Positions 1 through 7,711 of a stretch of 64,000 bases of DNA are shown here, piece by piece (positions within the stretch are counted from its first letter, which is position 1; the number at the start of each line of letters is the position of its first letter). Under the pieces are notes generated by a model, which saw only the letters and a program-made list of their open reading frames with translations, made no database searches and was not told the origin of the DNA. Source of the stretch: Pseudomonas fluorescens (GTDB lineage Bacteria; Pseudomonadota; Gammaproteobacteria; Pseudomonadales; Pseudomonadaceae); assembly GCF_001648775.1 (NCBI RefSeq), contig NZ_LVEJ01000018.1:1-64000 (forward strand), written 5' to 3'. The position numbers and the translations under genes were made by a program.

Positions 1-536
1 TGTTTTGCCCGCAGGAAAGTTTTTCAGCGCGTTCGTGTAGCTCTAATCATGCCCCGTCGTTGTGTCAGGGGAGCACCTGGTAATGCTCCCTGTCGGTGCC
101 ATTAGCGACATGCGCCTTATGGCCTTTGAGCAGCCCATGGCCGCGTAACAGCACGCTCGCGATGTGAAGGGCGCCATAATCGCTATTTGGCCTGCGGCCC
201 TCTCACGAGCCTCTGTAAGGCGGTGTTCGAATACACGCTCAAGATAGCTTGGGAAGGCCTGTCAGAGGGGCGGCTAGCGCAATGCCTATACTCAGTTAAA
301 CCATAAGGGCAAGGCACGAGCCATTGAGCAAAGTGGCTTGCTGCCTGGTAGGTCTTGAGTTGCAAGTCGGTGAGGTGTGGCGTGACTGTACGCTTGGGAA
401 TCTGTACAGAGCCTGCAGCAAAAAAAGGCTGGCTTGCGAGGGGAGTGAAGGATGAAATCCCGGAAACAAAAAAGCCCGCAGTTAGCGGGCTTTAGAGTTG
501 TTACGTAGACGCTGGTAGTCGTCTATGTCTTGCAAA
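1..536. other. left chromosomal flank of the tRNA-Leu element, no gene recognised
   Basis: No convincing gene is seen. The only frame over 50 codons (183-365, minus strand, 60 codons) has no recognisable motif and no clear ribosome binding site. A GGAGCA/TGCTCC hairpin lies at 70-89. The stretch ends with the terminator at 471-493 and the partial tRNA-Leu repeat at 537-556, so it is probably the sequence that lay downstream of tRNA-Leu before the element inserted (inference). Confidence 0.5.
467..493 (-). terminator. intrinsic terminator, probably the original tRNA-Leu terminator
   Basis: A perfect 9-bp stem, AAAGCCCGC (471-479) and GCGGGCTTT (485-493), has a 5-nt loop. On the minus strand it is followed by a T-run (complement of the A-run at 467-473). 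It lies about 45 nt beyond the left tRNA-Leu repeat, in the direction tRNA-Leu is transcribed, so it was probably the terminator of the tRNA gene before insertion. Confidence 0.65.
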
Positions 537-556
537 TGGTGCCGAGGGAGACTCGA
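537..556. repeat. att site, left end of the integrative element
   Basis: This 20-bp sequence copies the 3' end of tRNA-Leu (17005-17026) apart from two missing C's. The last 15 bp, CCGAGGGAGACTCGA (542-556), are identical to 17012-17026. The position, on the far side of a block whose integrase lies next to the tRNA, is what site-specific integration into a tRNA 3' end leaves. The copy is imperfect, so the exact crossover is uncertain. Confidence 0.7.
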
Positions 557-599
557 GCGTTTCATATAAACCGTGGTCTGTAGCCCTTTTATACTGCAA

Positions 600-619
600 G
601 GGATACATGTAGGGATACA
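600..619. repeat. paired GGGATACA repeats, candidate integrase arm sites (left)
   Basis: GGGATACA occurs at 600-607 and 612-619, a 12-bp period, just inside the left att repeat. The same word is clustered at the other end (16871-16897), upstream of the integrase gene. Direct repeats inside both att sites are typical arm-type binding sites of tyrosine integrases. The assignment is inferred from position only. Confidence 0.45.
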
Positions 620-670
620 TGGTCATAAGTGCTGTGCTTTACAAAAGGGTAAGTCGGGGGCCCGGCCAGG

Positions 671-1354
671 TCAATCGACCAGTCCACCGCGAGCGAACTG
701 CTCCATTTTGTTTGGTCCGGCTTCTTTCAAGCCTTCCGCTTGCATAGCTCCATACCAATCGATCAAAGCCTGCTTCATTTGTCGGTCACTCCGATTCCAA
801 ACAGGCTTGAGATGTTCAACCCATAGTGCGATCTCTCGCTCAGTCGTCTGGGAGCCGGAGCTTAAGATTTCTGCTGTGTTGACGAGCATTTTCGCCAGAT
901 CGAGGTCGATGACCTCTTCCGGAAGAGACCAATGAGCTTTGCTCCCCAGGCAATCAGTATAGAAACCGATTTGTTTCAGTTGATCCAGCAGATGCGGGTG
1001 ATCCGAATCCTCGTCAAACAGTGGGCGCATGTCATCGAGAGATCGGGCTCCAGTGGCCACCAGTTGGGGAAGAATCCACTGTAGATTCTTGCTGGTATGA
1101 GACCGATACCTCCTCCACTCCGTTTTCAGATCCTGCTCGTTTTCGGCAAAAGCCAATGAGCGGAGAATTGAAATCTTCCCGGCCTCTTCAATGGAAAGGA
1201 TTGCGAGTGATACGGCTGAAGGGAGACGACCAGCGTCAATAAGCAATCTGGCATCCTTGGCGAGACGTGCCGCGTTTTTTAACGCGGCGTTCATTCCATC
1301 AGCTATTTGAGTATTGGAAAGTGGGCCTTTGTAGCTGTCGAGTTTTTGCTGCAT
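671..1354 (-). CDS. AbiV family abortive-infection protein (HEPN-like)
   Basis: A 227-residue soluble protein. The N-terminal half has the AbiV signature: an NA..L..DA..L...GR pattern followed by AILSIEEAGK at about residues 50-60, a helical segment of the HEPN-related AbiV family. In lactococci AbiV blocks phage late translation after infection; the role here is inferred from the family. The ATG at 1354 is chosen because AGGGGG precedes it by about 7 nt. A GTG at 1387 would add 11 residues without a clear ribosome binding site. It is the outermost cargo gene of the element and is divergent from the next gene, so the two probably share a control region (1355-1472). The N-terminal motif makes the family call fairly safe; the C-terminal half is unremarkable. 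Confidence 0.75.
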   Translation of the reverse strand: MQQKLDSYKGPLSNTQIADGMNAALKNAARLAKDARLLIDAGRLPSAVSLAILSIEEAGKISILRSLAFAENEQDLKTEWRRYRSHTSKNLQWILPQLVATGARSLDDMRPLFDEDSDHPHLLDQLKQIGFYTDCLGSKAHWSLPEEVIDLDLAKMLVNTAEILSSGSQTTEREIALWVEHLKPVWNRSDRQMKQALIDWYGAMQAEGLKEAGPNKMEQFARGGLVD

Positions 1355-1419
1355 GGCAGCCCCCTCATGCACTTTATGGATGGGCACATGTGGCTGCGCC
1401 GGTGAAAGGTTCTGCTATA

Positions 1420-1435
1420 ACCGGTCTCTACCGGT
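1420..1435. promoter_or_regulatory. repeated ACCGGT palindrome in a divergent promoter region
   Basis: ACCGGT occurs at 1420-1425 and again at 1430-1435, separated by CTCT, between the AbiV gene and the divergent gene at 1473. The layout suits a dimeric repressor or autoregulator site. No protein is known to bind it; this is inference from symmetry and position. Confidence 0.3.
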
Positions 1436-1472
1436 GTGACGCTTTTCAAATTTCAAGATAAGAGTGTTAGCA

Positions 1473-2084
1473 ATGCATTCCAACCAGGCAGTGAGCCAAG
1501 CTTTACAAATTAGATTCGGGGCTTTCGAGCAGCGCGAAAGGGATGATTACGAAAGCGAAGGCATCGCCCATGGAGCCGCTCTTCTTGCTCTGGATGTCGG
1601 GATCATAACGAATGACTCATTACTGATCGCACAGGCACAAGAGGTTCTCGACAGCATTAATCGTAGTCGTGAACTTGAAGACGAACAGGAAGCGCAGTAC
1701 ATGGCCGACACCTACGCTGATTGGGACGCATCGCAAGAAAAGCACAAGCAGGCGTTTGCCATGGTGAAAGAGCTAGTAGGTAAGGAGTTTCATGACCTAC
1801 GTTGGAACGCGTTGGTTGAAGTGTACAAAGAGGCGTTCCCGACATTTCTGGTGAGAGATTCGGTCTATGCGAGGATTGGTCCAAAACAGGCGGCTACTCG
1901 TCTTCGTGCTGAGCTGGTTGAGCTGGTGAAGAGCAAGCGGTTGGACAGAGCACCCACCAGAGGTGAGGTACATGCACTGCTGCCAGATGCCAAAGCCCTA
2001 TTAGAATCGCGAACCCTTGGATATTTAGAGCGGGCCTTGCCAGGGTTCGATTTTCAAGGTCATCCGATCTTCAGCTCGAATTAG
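1473..2084 (+). CDS. hypothetical protein divergent from AbiV
   Basis: A 203-residue protein that I do not recognise. It is soluble, largely helical by composition and rich in Glu, Ala and Leu, with no signal peptide, membrane segment or obvious catalytic motif. A charged region lies around residues 60-100 (ELEDEQEA), and an Arg/Lys-rich stretch near residue 155. The ATG at 1473 is preferred because AAGAG lies about 9 nt upstream; the frame also opens at a GTG nine bases earlier. It lies within the tRNA-Leu element and is divergent from AbiV across a short palindromic spacer, so it may be an antagonist, regulator or partner of AbiV. That link rests on position only. Confidence 0.6.
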   Translation: MHSNQAVSQALQIRFGAFEQRERDDYESEGIAHGAALLALDVGIITNDSLLIAQAQEVLDSINRSRELEDEQEAQYMADTYADWDASQEKHKQAFAMVKELVGKEFHDLRWNALVEVYKEAFPTFLVRDSVYARIGPKQAATRLRAELVELVKSKRLDRAPTRGEVHALLPDAKALLESRTLGYLERALPGFDFQGHPIFSSN

Positions 2085-2205
2085 GTGCCGGGGACCCTGG
2101 GAGTTTTGCAGTTGCACGGGGTCGGAAACCCGCAGGACTGTGTTAGTGGGAGGATTTCAAAGTTACTGAAATTTCAGGCATTGAAATCGAAAGAATTCTG
2201 CTGAA

Positions 2206-2244
2206 AAAAGGCCATCGTTACCGCAGCGGTAACGATGGCCTTTT
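2206..2244. terminator. long perfect hairpin, bidirectional terminator
   Basis: AAAAGGCCATCGTTACCGC (2206-2224) is followed after one base by its exact complement (2226-2244), so the stem is flanked by A's and T's. It can terminate transcription from the gene ending at 2084 and in the opposite direction. The near absence of a loop is unusual for a simple terminator. Confidence 0.6.
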
Positions 2245-2403
2245 GTGTTGATGATAATGGACACCTTGGGCCGTCAACCAAGTCAACCTGTCAACCACTG
2301 TACAAAAATCAGCCACTGCCAAGATCACGCGGGTTTTGTGCCCCGTGTCATTCAGAAACGCACAGGGGCCTCTGCGACCTCCCATCATCTGTGCAACTGC
2401 ACT

Positions 2404-2438
2404 GGTGAACTGCGTGTTCACCCGGTTCACCTGTTCAC
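2404..2438. repeat. GTTCACC iteron-like repeats
   Basis: GGTGAAC at 2404-2410 (inverted), GTTCACC at 2416-2422 and 2425-2431, and TGTTCAC at 2432-2438 lie within 35 bp. The origin of phage P4 carries TGTTCACC-type repeats bound by its primase-helicase. The match to that pattern in a P4-like element suggests an origin, but the primase here is of a different (DUF927) type. Confidence 0.45.
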
Positions 2439-2595
2439 TAAGCTGGGTACCTGTCTGCTAACAAAGTCCCGCGGGTTTCCGACCCCGTATGAAGCCGAAG
2501 TCTTCAGGGGCCCCGGCTACGACAAATGGAAACCCCATCATGTCCGCTGGTGGTAACAATGTCGTAGGGGGGCGGGGGCTAGCCAGATGAAAGCT

Positions 2596-2715
2596 GTGTT
2601 ACAAGTGTTACTCGTGTAACGGTCTTCACAAGTAATTGTATTTATTGGATTTTTTCATGTAACACTTTCCCGTCGCTTCCGATAGGTGTGGTGTTACCAT
2701 CCTCGCAAGTGTAAC
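2596..2715. repeat. cluster of six GTTAC-core motifs (left copy)
   Basis: GTGTTAC or its complement GTAACAC occurs at 2596-2602, 2605-2611, 2659-2665 and 2691-2697; the related word GTGTAAC (complement GTTACAC) occurs at 2614-2620 and 2709-2715. All share the core GTTAC/GTAAC. The segment 2597-2623 is the reverse complement of 15540-15566 with 25 of 27 matches. A second six-copy cluster is therefore mirrored near the other end of the element. Likely protein-binding sites, for replication or excision control. Confidence 0.6.
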
Positions 2716-3061
2716 GCTACGCATGGCCAGTGCTCCTCCTCTTTAGAATGTAAACTACCTTCCGGTCCAGCTTCGGAGCAGGTTGATCGAGTCTCCCTTA
2801 GGTTGGCTGCATGAACTGGGGATTGTAGGCTTGGCTACACACATCCACCTGAAGCGACGCATGGCGAGCTTACAATCAGTCTCAGAAGAGGTTATTTCAA
2901 AGCAATGCTAAGGTACATGCATTCGTCTGCCTTGAAGGCAGGTTGTGTTTTGCTGGAGCGGTTGAAACGACGGTAGTATGATGCTCTGTTAAATGGTGCA
3001 CAGTAAGTCGTACATGATCTAATTGAATGTTGTATAAAATATAATCGCTAATGGAGTGGCT

Positions 3062-3943
3062 GTGAGTACTACAACTCAAATTGAACTAAGGCGAACCTTT
3101 ATTGCAATGTTGTTTGCCCTCGTGGCAGCAACGGTTGCTCAACAAATATCCGAACTGTTATTTGTTGTCACTGGAGGCTGGGATTCGGCTTCAAGCCCGT
3201 CAAAAATGTTTGAGAATTTGACTGCTGAGCGCGGTGCTTTGTTTGCAACGCTATCGCACTCCTTACTTGCCCTTCTATTGGTATCCATGAGTTGGGTGAT
3301 GTGGTCGAAGTCGCAAGCGGGTGGATTAAAAAAGGATATCACCTCAATTTTTTCGAAAGAATTTGTAATTCTTTTGGTTGAGGTTTTTCTAGTTGTTCTA
3401 TATTTTGCAATTGTCAAAACAATGGAGCAAAATTTCCAAGAGTATACTAGTAAGAAGACAATTGCGGCGTATGTTGGAGTCACTTCCGCCAGGCCTGAGG
3501 CGCTTCAGTTGATGTGGGTGTTTGCAGTATATTTAATCTGGGATTTAATTGTTGATGTTATCACAAGCCCTAGACTCGACTCTCAGCGGCAAGCACTGCC
3601 TTCGGGGTTTTTAAGTTATCTTAGTGGTATAGGTGCGTACTGTTCCGTTTCAATATTCTGCCTTCTCGGTGCATGGTTAGTCAGCAGTGTTTCAGCTTCA
3701 ATTGCGTCACCCTTTCAAGCTGTCCTAGGCGATATTGCATTATTGTGCATGCTATTGCTTTTTGTTCTGGCTAAGCAGTTGGAGTATTACACTACGAAAA
3801 TTTTTCCGCTGGAAAATACGAGAGATAATACACCGCGGAAAAACCCTCCTAGCGTCAAGGCTTGTGTTGGGATGGTTGTTCTGATTTCTGTTTATACCTA
3901 TATTGTGATGGTGTTGATATGGCCGCCCAGCTTCCTAAAGTAA
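3062..3943 (+). CDS. polytopic membrane protein of unknown function
   Basis: A 293-residue integral membrane protein with six or seven predicted hydrophobic segments: about residues 12-36, 60-82, 101-122, 150-170, 190-216, 222-245 and 265-290. I recognise no family. The GTG at 3062 is preferred because GGAG lies 5 nt upstream; an in-frame GTG two codons earlier sits on that motif. The gene is AT-rich compared with the core genome, a sign of transfer. Its 3' end overlaps the start of the nucleotide-kinase-like gene by 25 bp, so the two are probably co-translated. Membrane proteins paired with nucleotide enzymes are common in phage-defence cassettes, where the membrane protein is often the effector; here that is inference. 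Confidence 0.7.
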   Translation: MSTTTQIELRRTFIAMLFALVAATVAQQISELLFVVTGGWDSASSPSKMFENLTAERGALFATLSHSLLALLLVSMSWVMWSKSQAGGLKKDITSIFSKEFVILLVEVFLVVLYFAIVKTMEQNFQEYTSKKTIAAYVGVTSARPEALQLMWVFAVYLIWDLIVDVITSPRLDSQRQALPSGFLSYLSGIGAYCSVSIFCLLGAWLVSSVSASIASPFQAVLGDIALLCMLLLFVLAKQLEYYTTKIFPLENTRDNTPRKNPPSVKACVGMVVLISVYTYIVMVLIWPPSFLK

Positions 3944-4473
3944 TCGGTATGGTTGGCCCTGTTAGGGCTGGTAAAACTACTGTTACTAAGTATCTTGTTG
4001 AGCGGTACGGATACACTCTGGCTTCTAACTCTGAAATATTAAGAACGATTCTTGCTGATATGGGCCTTGAGCAAACCAGAGATAACCTTGGCATGCTTGG
4101 GAACTCGCTTTTTAATATGTTTGGGAATGACCTTCTAGCAAGATACAGGATCGAGAGGCTTGGTCTCGACAGAATAGTAGTTGATGGTATTAGGTATTCT
4201 GAAGAACTGACACACTACAGAACTATCCCTCAGTTTAAACTATTGGGAGTTAGGGCTACTGATGAAGCACGTTTTGAGAGGGCTCTTTTTAATTCAGAGG
4301 AGTTCAAAGACAAAGAGCTAACTCGTGTGAAATTCGATCAGATGGTTTTCTCTAGAAGCGAGCTGCATGTTCCAGCGCTGTTGGAGCAGGCAGATAAGGT
4401 GATCGACAATAATGATTCTCTAAGTCAGCTCCTATCAAAAGTTGATCAAGCTATCGAAAACTGGATAGCTTGA
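3919..4473 (+). CDS. P-loop nucleotide kinase-like protein (dNMP kinase / dephospho-CoA kinase fold)
   Basis: A 184-residue P-loop protein. The Walker A motif GPVRAGKTT lies at residues 12-20, followed by a helix and an N-S-E-x-L-R segment where nucleoside-monophosphate kinases bind the acceptor. A VVDGIRY strand near residue 95 is typical of dNMP kinase-like and adenylate kinase-like folds, where D-G-x-R contacts substrate. The start ATG at 3919 lies inside the preceding membrane-protein gene; the open frame extends further upstream but the P-loop spacing fits this start. It converges with the methyltransferase gene at 4482, only 8 bp away. The substrate cannot be told from sequence; a deoxynucleotide is plausible given the adjacent HD phosphohydrolase and DNA methyltransferase. 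Confidence 0.7.
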   Translation: MAAQLPKVIGMVGPVRAGKTTVTKYLVERYGYTLASNSEILRTILADMGLEQTRDNLGMLGNSLFNMFGNDLLARYRIERLGLDRIVVDGIRYSEELTHYRTIPQFKLLGVRATDEARFERALFNSEEFKDKELTRVKFDQMVFSRSELHVPALLEQADKVIDNNDSLSQLLSKVDQAIENWIA

Positions 4474-4481
4474 GCTCAGGG

Positions 4482-5219
4482 CTAAACTGCGTCGACGCGC
4501 ATTAGTACTTCGCCGCAGTTGTATAGATGGTTTAGGTCTTTTCCGATAATCCAGTACTCATGATCTCTGCAAAGCTCTTTTGTGTCATGTATCTTATATA
4601 TCTTAAAGCCGGCTTCTTCCATGTCAGCATGAAGACGCTCTTTCGCTTCAATTGTTCTTCTGTAAACATTTGCAATCATGGCGCCATGTGGGCTCATTGT
4701 TCGATAGAGCTCGATGAGCTGTTCCTTGTAAAAGGGAAAGTGTAGAACGAACACAGCCATCACTAACTCAAAGTGATTATCGTTGAAGTGGAGCTTGTAT
4801 TGAGTGTTGGAGAATAGTTGGCATTTGTTTTGTTGGTTTTCAAGCCTGTCAATTACGTCTTGGTCTGCGTCCGAGATTATAAAATCCGTCGAATTCTGAG
4901 GTTCGTCGTAGAATATCGGATGGGAACCTGCACCAATTTCAAGAAAAGTCTTAGGGGATAGCTCTACCGCTACCCTCTTAAATAGATTACGGACGTCGAT
5001 ATTGGTTTGGCTAATCAATTCCGGGTGGTTCGCTCGGGCTCTACAAAGATCACTTACTTCGACGGCAGTTAGTTCGTCAAGGTATGGAGTGTAGGTGTAA
5101 AAAAAATCCATAAACCTGTAATAGGTTTTTCCTTCGTGCTCAGCTTTGTCTGGCCCTTTTTTATCGCCCAATACTTTTAGGACTTCGGGCTCAATCATTT
5201 CAAACCTGTGATCACTCAT
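4482..5219 (-). CDS. class I SAM-dependent methyltransferase
   Basis: A 245-residue Rossmann methyltransferase. Motif I, FLEIGAGSHP, lies at about residues 95-105, with an acidic strand end (IISDAD) about 20 residues later that would bind the SAM ribose. A further strand (LVMAVFVLHF) matches the post-II/IV region. This is the general methyltransferase fold, not a DNA-methyltransferase catalytic motif, so the acceptor is unknown. The ATG at 5219 is preferred because GGAG lies 6 nt upstream; the frame opens at 5252, overlapping the DNA methyltransferase gene. It is the last of three minus-strand genes with the HD and DNA-methyltransferase genes, and they are likely one transcript. AT-rich like its neighbours. 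Confidence 0.75.
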   Translation of the reverse strand: MSDHRFEMIEPEVLKVLGDKKGPDKAEHEGKTYYRFMDFFYTYTPYLDELTAVEVSDLCRARANHPELISQTNIDVRNLFKRVAVELSPKTFLEIGAGSHPIFYDEPQNSTDFIISDADQDVIDRLENQQNKCQLFSNTQYKLHFNDNHFELVMAVFVLHFPFYKEQLIELYRTMSPHGAMIANVYRRTIEAKERLHADMEEAGFKIYKIHDTKELCRDHEYWIIGKDLNHLYNCGEVLMRVDAV

Positions 5220-5238
5220 TCTCCACTCCATGGGAAAA

Positions 5239-6423
5239 TTATAATTTTTCAAAAATTAGAATATCTTCGCACTTGACGCTTGCCATAAGCCGTCTCCGGC
5301 TTGATTTGATGTCTCTTTCTTTACGAAGGCTTAATTTGAATCCTGTTGATTCAGCAGCAGATATCAACTCAGTCGTAGTTGACGCCCTCGCGGCAGATTC
5401 TCCGACCACCAAAGCCATTGAGCAGTCTTTCTTCAATGTGCGATGGCACTGAACAAAAAAAGAGTTTATAAAATTCATATAAAGCTCATGGCTGTTCTTT
5501 CTGGTGCGATTGGATCTAGCACCTGACTCGTGCGCTCGCAGTTTTTCGAAGTCCCTAAAGCCGAGCTGATCTGGAGCAAGTTCCTCTTTATCAAACCAAA
5601 GATAGCTTAGTCGCTGTGATTTTATATAGTCCGCTACCCCATAATATGGTGGGGAGGTAACTATAAAATCTATATGTTCATTCGGCAATTGCTGCATGTT
5701 TTTTACACAGTCACCGTGAATTAGTTTGTATCTAGATCTAGTGAGTTTTCTTGTCTCGTTTTCTGAGTGCACCTGAATTAGCTTGTGTGACTGATCGGTA
5801 ATCGTTATATAGTCATTCGCCGCGTTTATGAAAGTGGATAGTGCGTCTTTAAAGGTTAATTCGAAGGGCTTAGGTTTGACGTTGTCACAAACCCATCCCC
5901 AATGGCGTCCCTGCGAAGAAGTATTTTTTAGTATTCCTGAAAATACTGCAAGGAAGCATCGTTTGGTATCTGCATTGGTAATTCTTAAAATTGCGGCCAG
6001 AATTCTATTTAAGGTGTTTAGTGTGTCTACGTGATACCAGGCTGCCAGCTCTTCATGGTGCGGGTGTTGCGAAGCTTCATTTGTGACGAAGAACTTCTCG
6101 GTGTCCGTAATTATGGTGTCAAGATGCCGTCGTAGATGTTTTGGCTCGGGGAAATGTAATTTCGCCTCGCTCATGAGTAATGCGATTGGGTTAGTGTCCA
6201 TACCAATAAAGTTTCGTCCCAAGCGTATAGCCTCTACGCCAGAAGTTCCCGATCCATTGAAAGGGTCGAGTACTAAATCGCCTTTTTCTGTGAAAACGGG
6301 AATCAATGTTCCCGGAATTGCTGCAACATATGTTGCCGGATACCAATGTAAAGAATGTATTCCGGAATTCCCAAGGTTGGGAAAAGACCAGTCAATATTT
6401 TCAAGTTGCTCATTTGTATTCAA
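5239..6423 (-). CDS. site-specific DNA methyltransferase (N6-adenine/N4-cytosine class)
   Basis: About 394 residues with amino-methyltransferase motifs. The SAM-binding motif LDPFNGSGTSGVEA lies near the N-terminus, followed by GRNFIGMD, and the catalytic motif IV TSPPYYGVADY lies about residue 240. Motif I before motif IV is the order of the alpha/gamma-like classes. TSPPY is compatible with N4-cytosine or N6-adenine methylation. The start is uncertain: a TTG at 6423 gives a short overlap with the upstream HD gene, while the first ATG (6510) overlaps it by 101 bp. No restriction endonuclease gene is adjacent, so this is either a solitary methyltransferase or part of a non-classical modification or defence system with the HD protein and the second methyltransferase. 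Confidence 0.8.
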   Translation of the reverse strand: MNTNEQLENIDWSFPNLGNSGIHSLHWYPATYVAAIPGTLIPVFTEKGDLVLDPFNGSGTSGVEAIRLGRNFIGMDTNPIALLMSEAKLHFPEPKHLRRHLDTIITDTEKFFVTNEASQHPHHEELAAWYHVDTLNTLNRILAAILRITNADTKRCFLAVFSGILKNTSSQGRHWGWVCDNVKPKPFELTFKDALSTFINAANDYITITDQSHKLIQVHSENETRKLTRSRYKLIHGDCVKNMQQLPNEHIDFIVTSPPYYGVADYIKSQRLSYLWFDKEELAPDQLGFRDFEKLRAHESGARSNRTRKNSHELYMNFINSFFVQCHRTLKKDCSMALVVGESAARASTTTELISAAESTGFKLSLRKERDIKSSRRRLMASVKCEDILIFEKL

Positions 6424-7711
6424 GTTGAAGCTCGTCCGTCTTAGAGTAGAAACTTCCTGTGTACGTTTCGGGGAAATCAAAGTTAAATATGTCAGTTTCA
6501 AAGAGCTCAATGAAATTCTTAATTGCTTCTTGGCGCCATTTCGTTGATTGCGCTTTAGTAAATCTAATTTTTTCGCTACTCTTTTTAACTAGTGCGATCA
6601 TGCAGCTTGTCGAATTTTTGCCAATATGAACGGTTTTGTTATCGTCCAGTGTTGCTTTAATACGTCTGCTTACTAATCCTTTTTCATTCCATATAAAATA
6701 GCCGGAATTTTTTGTAACTTCAGGTATGTTATTAGACATGTGGTCGGATATGTCTTTGTTTTTGAGTTTTTTAGTTGTGGAGAAGTTCTTGATCCATACA
6801 TAGTCTACCAGTTGATACTCACAGCCTGAGATAAGCTGCCATCCAAGAGTTTCAGTAGATGGTTCATGACGAAGCTTATCCTCAAATTCCGGCTCAGTCA
6901 TATACCAGTCGGTAGGCGTAATTATATCGTGCTCAACGGCAAGTCTGACGAGATCGGTCTGAAGGGCGTTGTATGGAATGCACTCTGGATGTGCAATTAT
7001 CATTGTGTATATGCGTTCTCTGAATTCGAGCCATCTGTTTAGCGGCTCAATGGCCTCTTTTGTAAAAGTTATGCCGCTTAAACCTTTGAGGCGCATGGAG
7101 TTGCGTATTGCTTTAATGTTTTCTTTAGCCCCATCCCAGCCAAGCATAGCTGCCATACGATGCACATTATCAATGTTGTCGATATCTATGTCGGCCGAAA
7201 CAGGGCTTGTTGTCCCTTTCTTGGGGCAAACTATATTAATCACAGCTTCGATGTCGACGCCGTGTTTTTGCAAGATGGGTGTCAGCTTTAGTTCTTTATT
7301 CTTAACAATGTGCTGAAATGTATTTTCGTTGCCTAGAGTGCCGCGAATGATCTTTGCTAAATTCTCTTCATGGTTGAAGTCTGGAGTTATATATTTCAGC
7401 TCGGACTCAACCAGATGTCCGTACGGAGGTATAGCGGCGTCGTGTAGCAGTGCTGCAGCGAGTAGCGCTTTAGTGTCATTTAAGTTGAGATTGCTCTTAT
7501 GTGCCAACTCCACAGCTAGGAAAGTCACACCTATGGAGTGTGGGAGGCGACGAGATCTTCCTAGCTCTTGAATTAGCGGCACATCAAAGTTCATCTGCCG
7601 CATATTTCGCAGTCGGTGAATCTCCGGGCTATCTATAAGATCTGCGAGTAGGGAGGTCAGATTCTCATCAGAGAATCGCATGAGCCCATGTAAAATGTCG
7701 TGGAATTCCAT
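6410..7711 (-). CDS. HD-domain phosphohydrolase (dNTPase/SAMHD1-like superfamily)
   Basis: A 433-residue protein with an HD-superfamily metal site. A histidine in RLPHSIGV (about residue 57) is followed by LLHDAAIPPYGH (about residues 91-102) and an aspartate in ADIDIDNIDNVHRM (about 173-186), the H...HD...D pattern of COG1078-like phosphohydrolases. Relatives include deoxynucleotide triphosphohydrolases, known antiviral effectors that deplete dNTPs. The C-terminal 200 residues are not recognised. The start at 7711 has AAGGG 5 nt upstream. It is the first gene of a three-gene minus-strand operon with two methyltransferases. The link between nucleotide hydrolysis and DNA modification is inferred from the layout. 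Confidence 0.75.
   Translation of the reverse strand: MEFHDILHGLMRFSDENLTSLLADLIDSPEIHRLRNMRQMNFDVPLIQELGRSRRLPHSIGVTFLAVELAHKSNLNLNDTKALLAAALLHDAAIPPYGHLVESELKYITPDFNHEENLAKIIRGTLGNENTFQHIVKNKELKLTPILQKHGVDIEAVINIVCPKKGTTSPVSADIDIDNIDNVHRMAAMLGWDGAKENIKAIRNSMRLKGLSGITFTKEAIEPLNRWLEFRERIYTMIIAHPECIPYNALQTDLVRLAVEHDIITPTDWYMTEPEFEDKLRHEPSTETLGWQLISGCEYQLVDYVWIKNFSTTKKLKNKDISDHMSNNIPEVTKNSGYFIWNEKGLVSRRIKATLDDNKTVHIGKNSTSCMIALVKKSSEKIRFTKAQSTKWRQEAIKNFIELFETDIFNFDFPETYTGSFYSKTDELQLEYK

Larger units (their letters stand above)
2116..2488. repeat. 31-bp inverted repeat with 311-bp spacer
   Basis: The arm at 2116-2146 is the reverse complement of 2458-2488 with two mismatches in 31 bp; the inner core includes GCGGGTTTCCGACCCCGT. 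The arms enclose the 19-bp hairpin and the GTTCACC repeats. No transposase lies between the arms, so an insertion sequence is unlikely. A structured origin or a decayed element are alternatives. Confidence 0.6.
2085..3061. other. gene-free region with repeats, candidate replication origin region
   Basis: No supported gene lies in these 977 bp. The 103-codon frame at 2245-2556 runs through repeats and has no recognisable product. The region holds an arm-to-arm 31-bp inverted repeat (2116-2146 and 2458-2488), a long perfect hairpin (2206-2244), four GTTCACC/GGTGAAC words (2404-2438) and six GTTAC-core words (2596-2715). Base composition turns AT-rich after about 2880, where the cargo block begins. 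The density of short repeats in a non-coding stretch of an element with its own primase suggests a replication origin. Confidence 0.5.

Noticed and set aside
183..365. 60-codon minus-strand frame
   Set aside because: No motif and no ribosome binding site; too short to support alone.
2116..2488. insertion sequence ends
   Set aside because: No transposase-like frame between the arms and no flanking target duplication seen.
2245..2556. 103-codon plus-strand frame in the repeat region
   Set aside because: Covers the inverted repeat and iterons, no ribosome binding site, no motif.
5239..6510. classical type II restriction-modification pair
   Set aside because: No endonuclease-like gene is adjacent; the neighbours are an HD phosphohydrolase and a general SAM methyltransferase.
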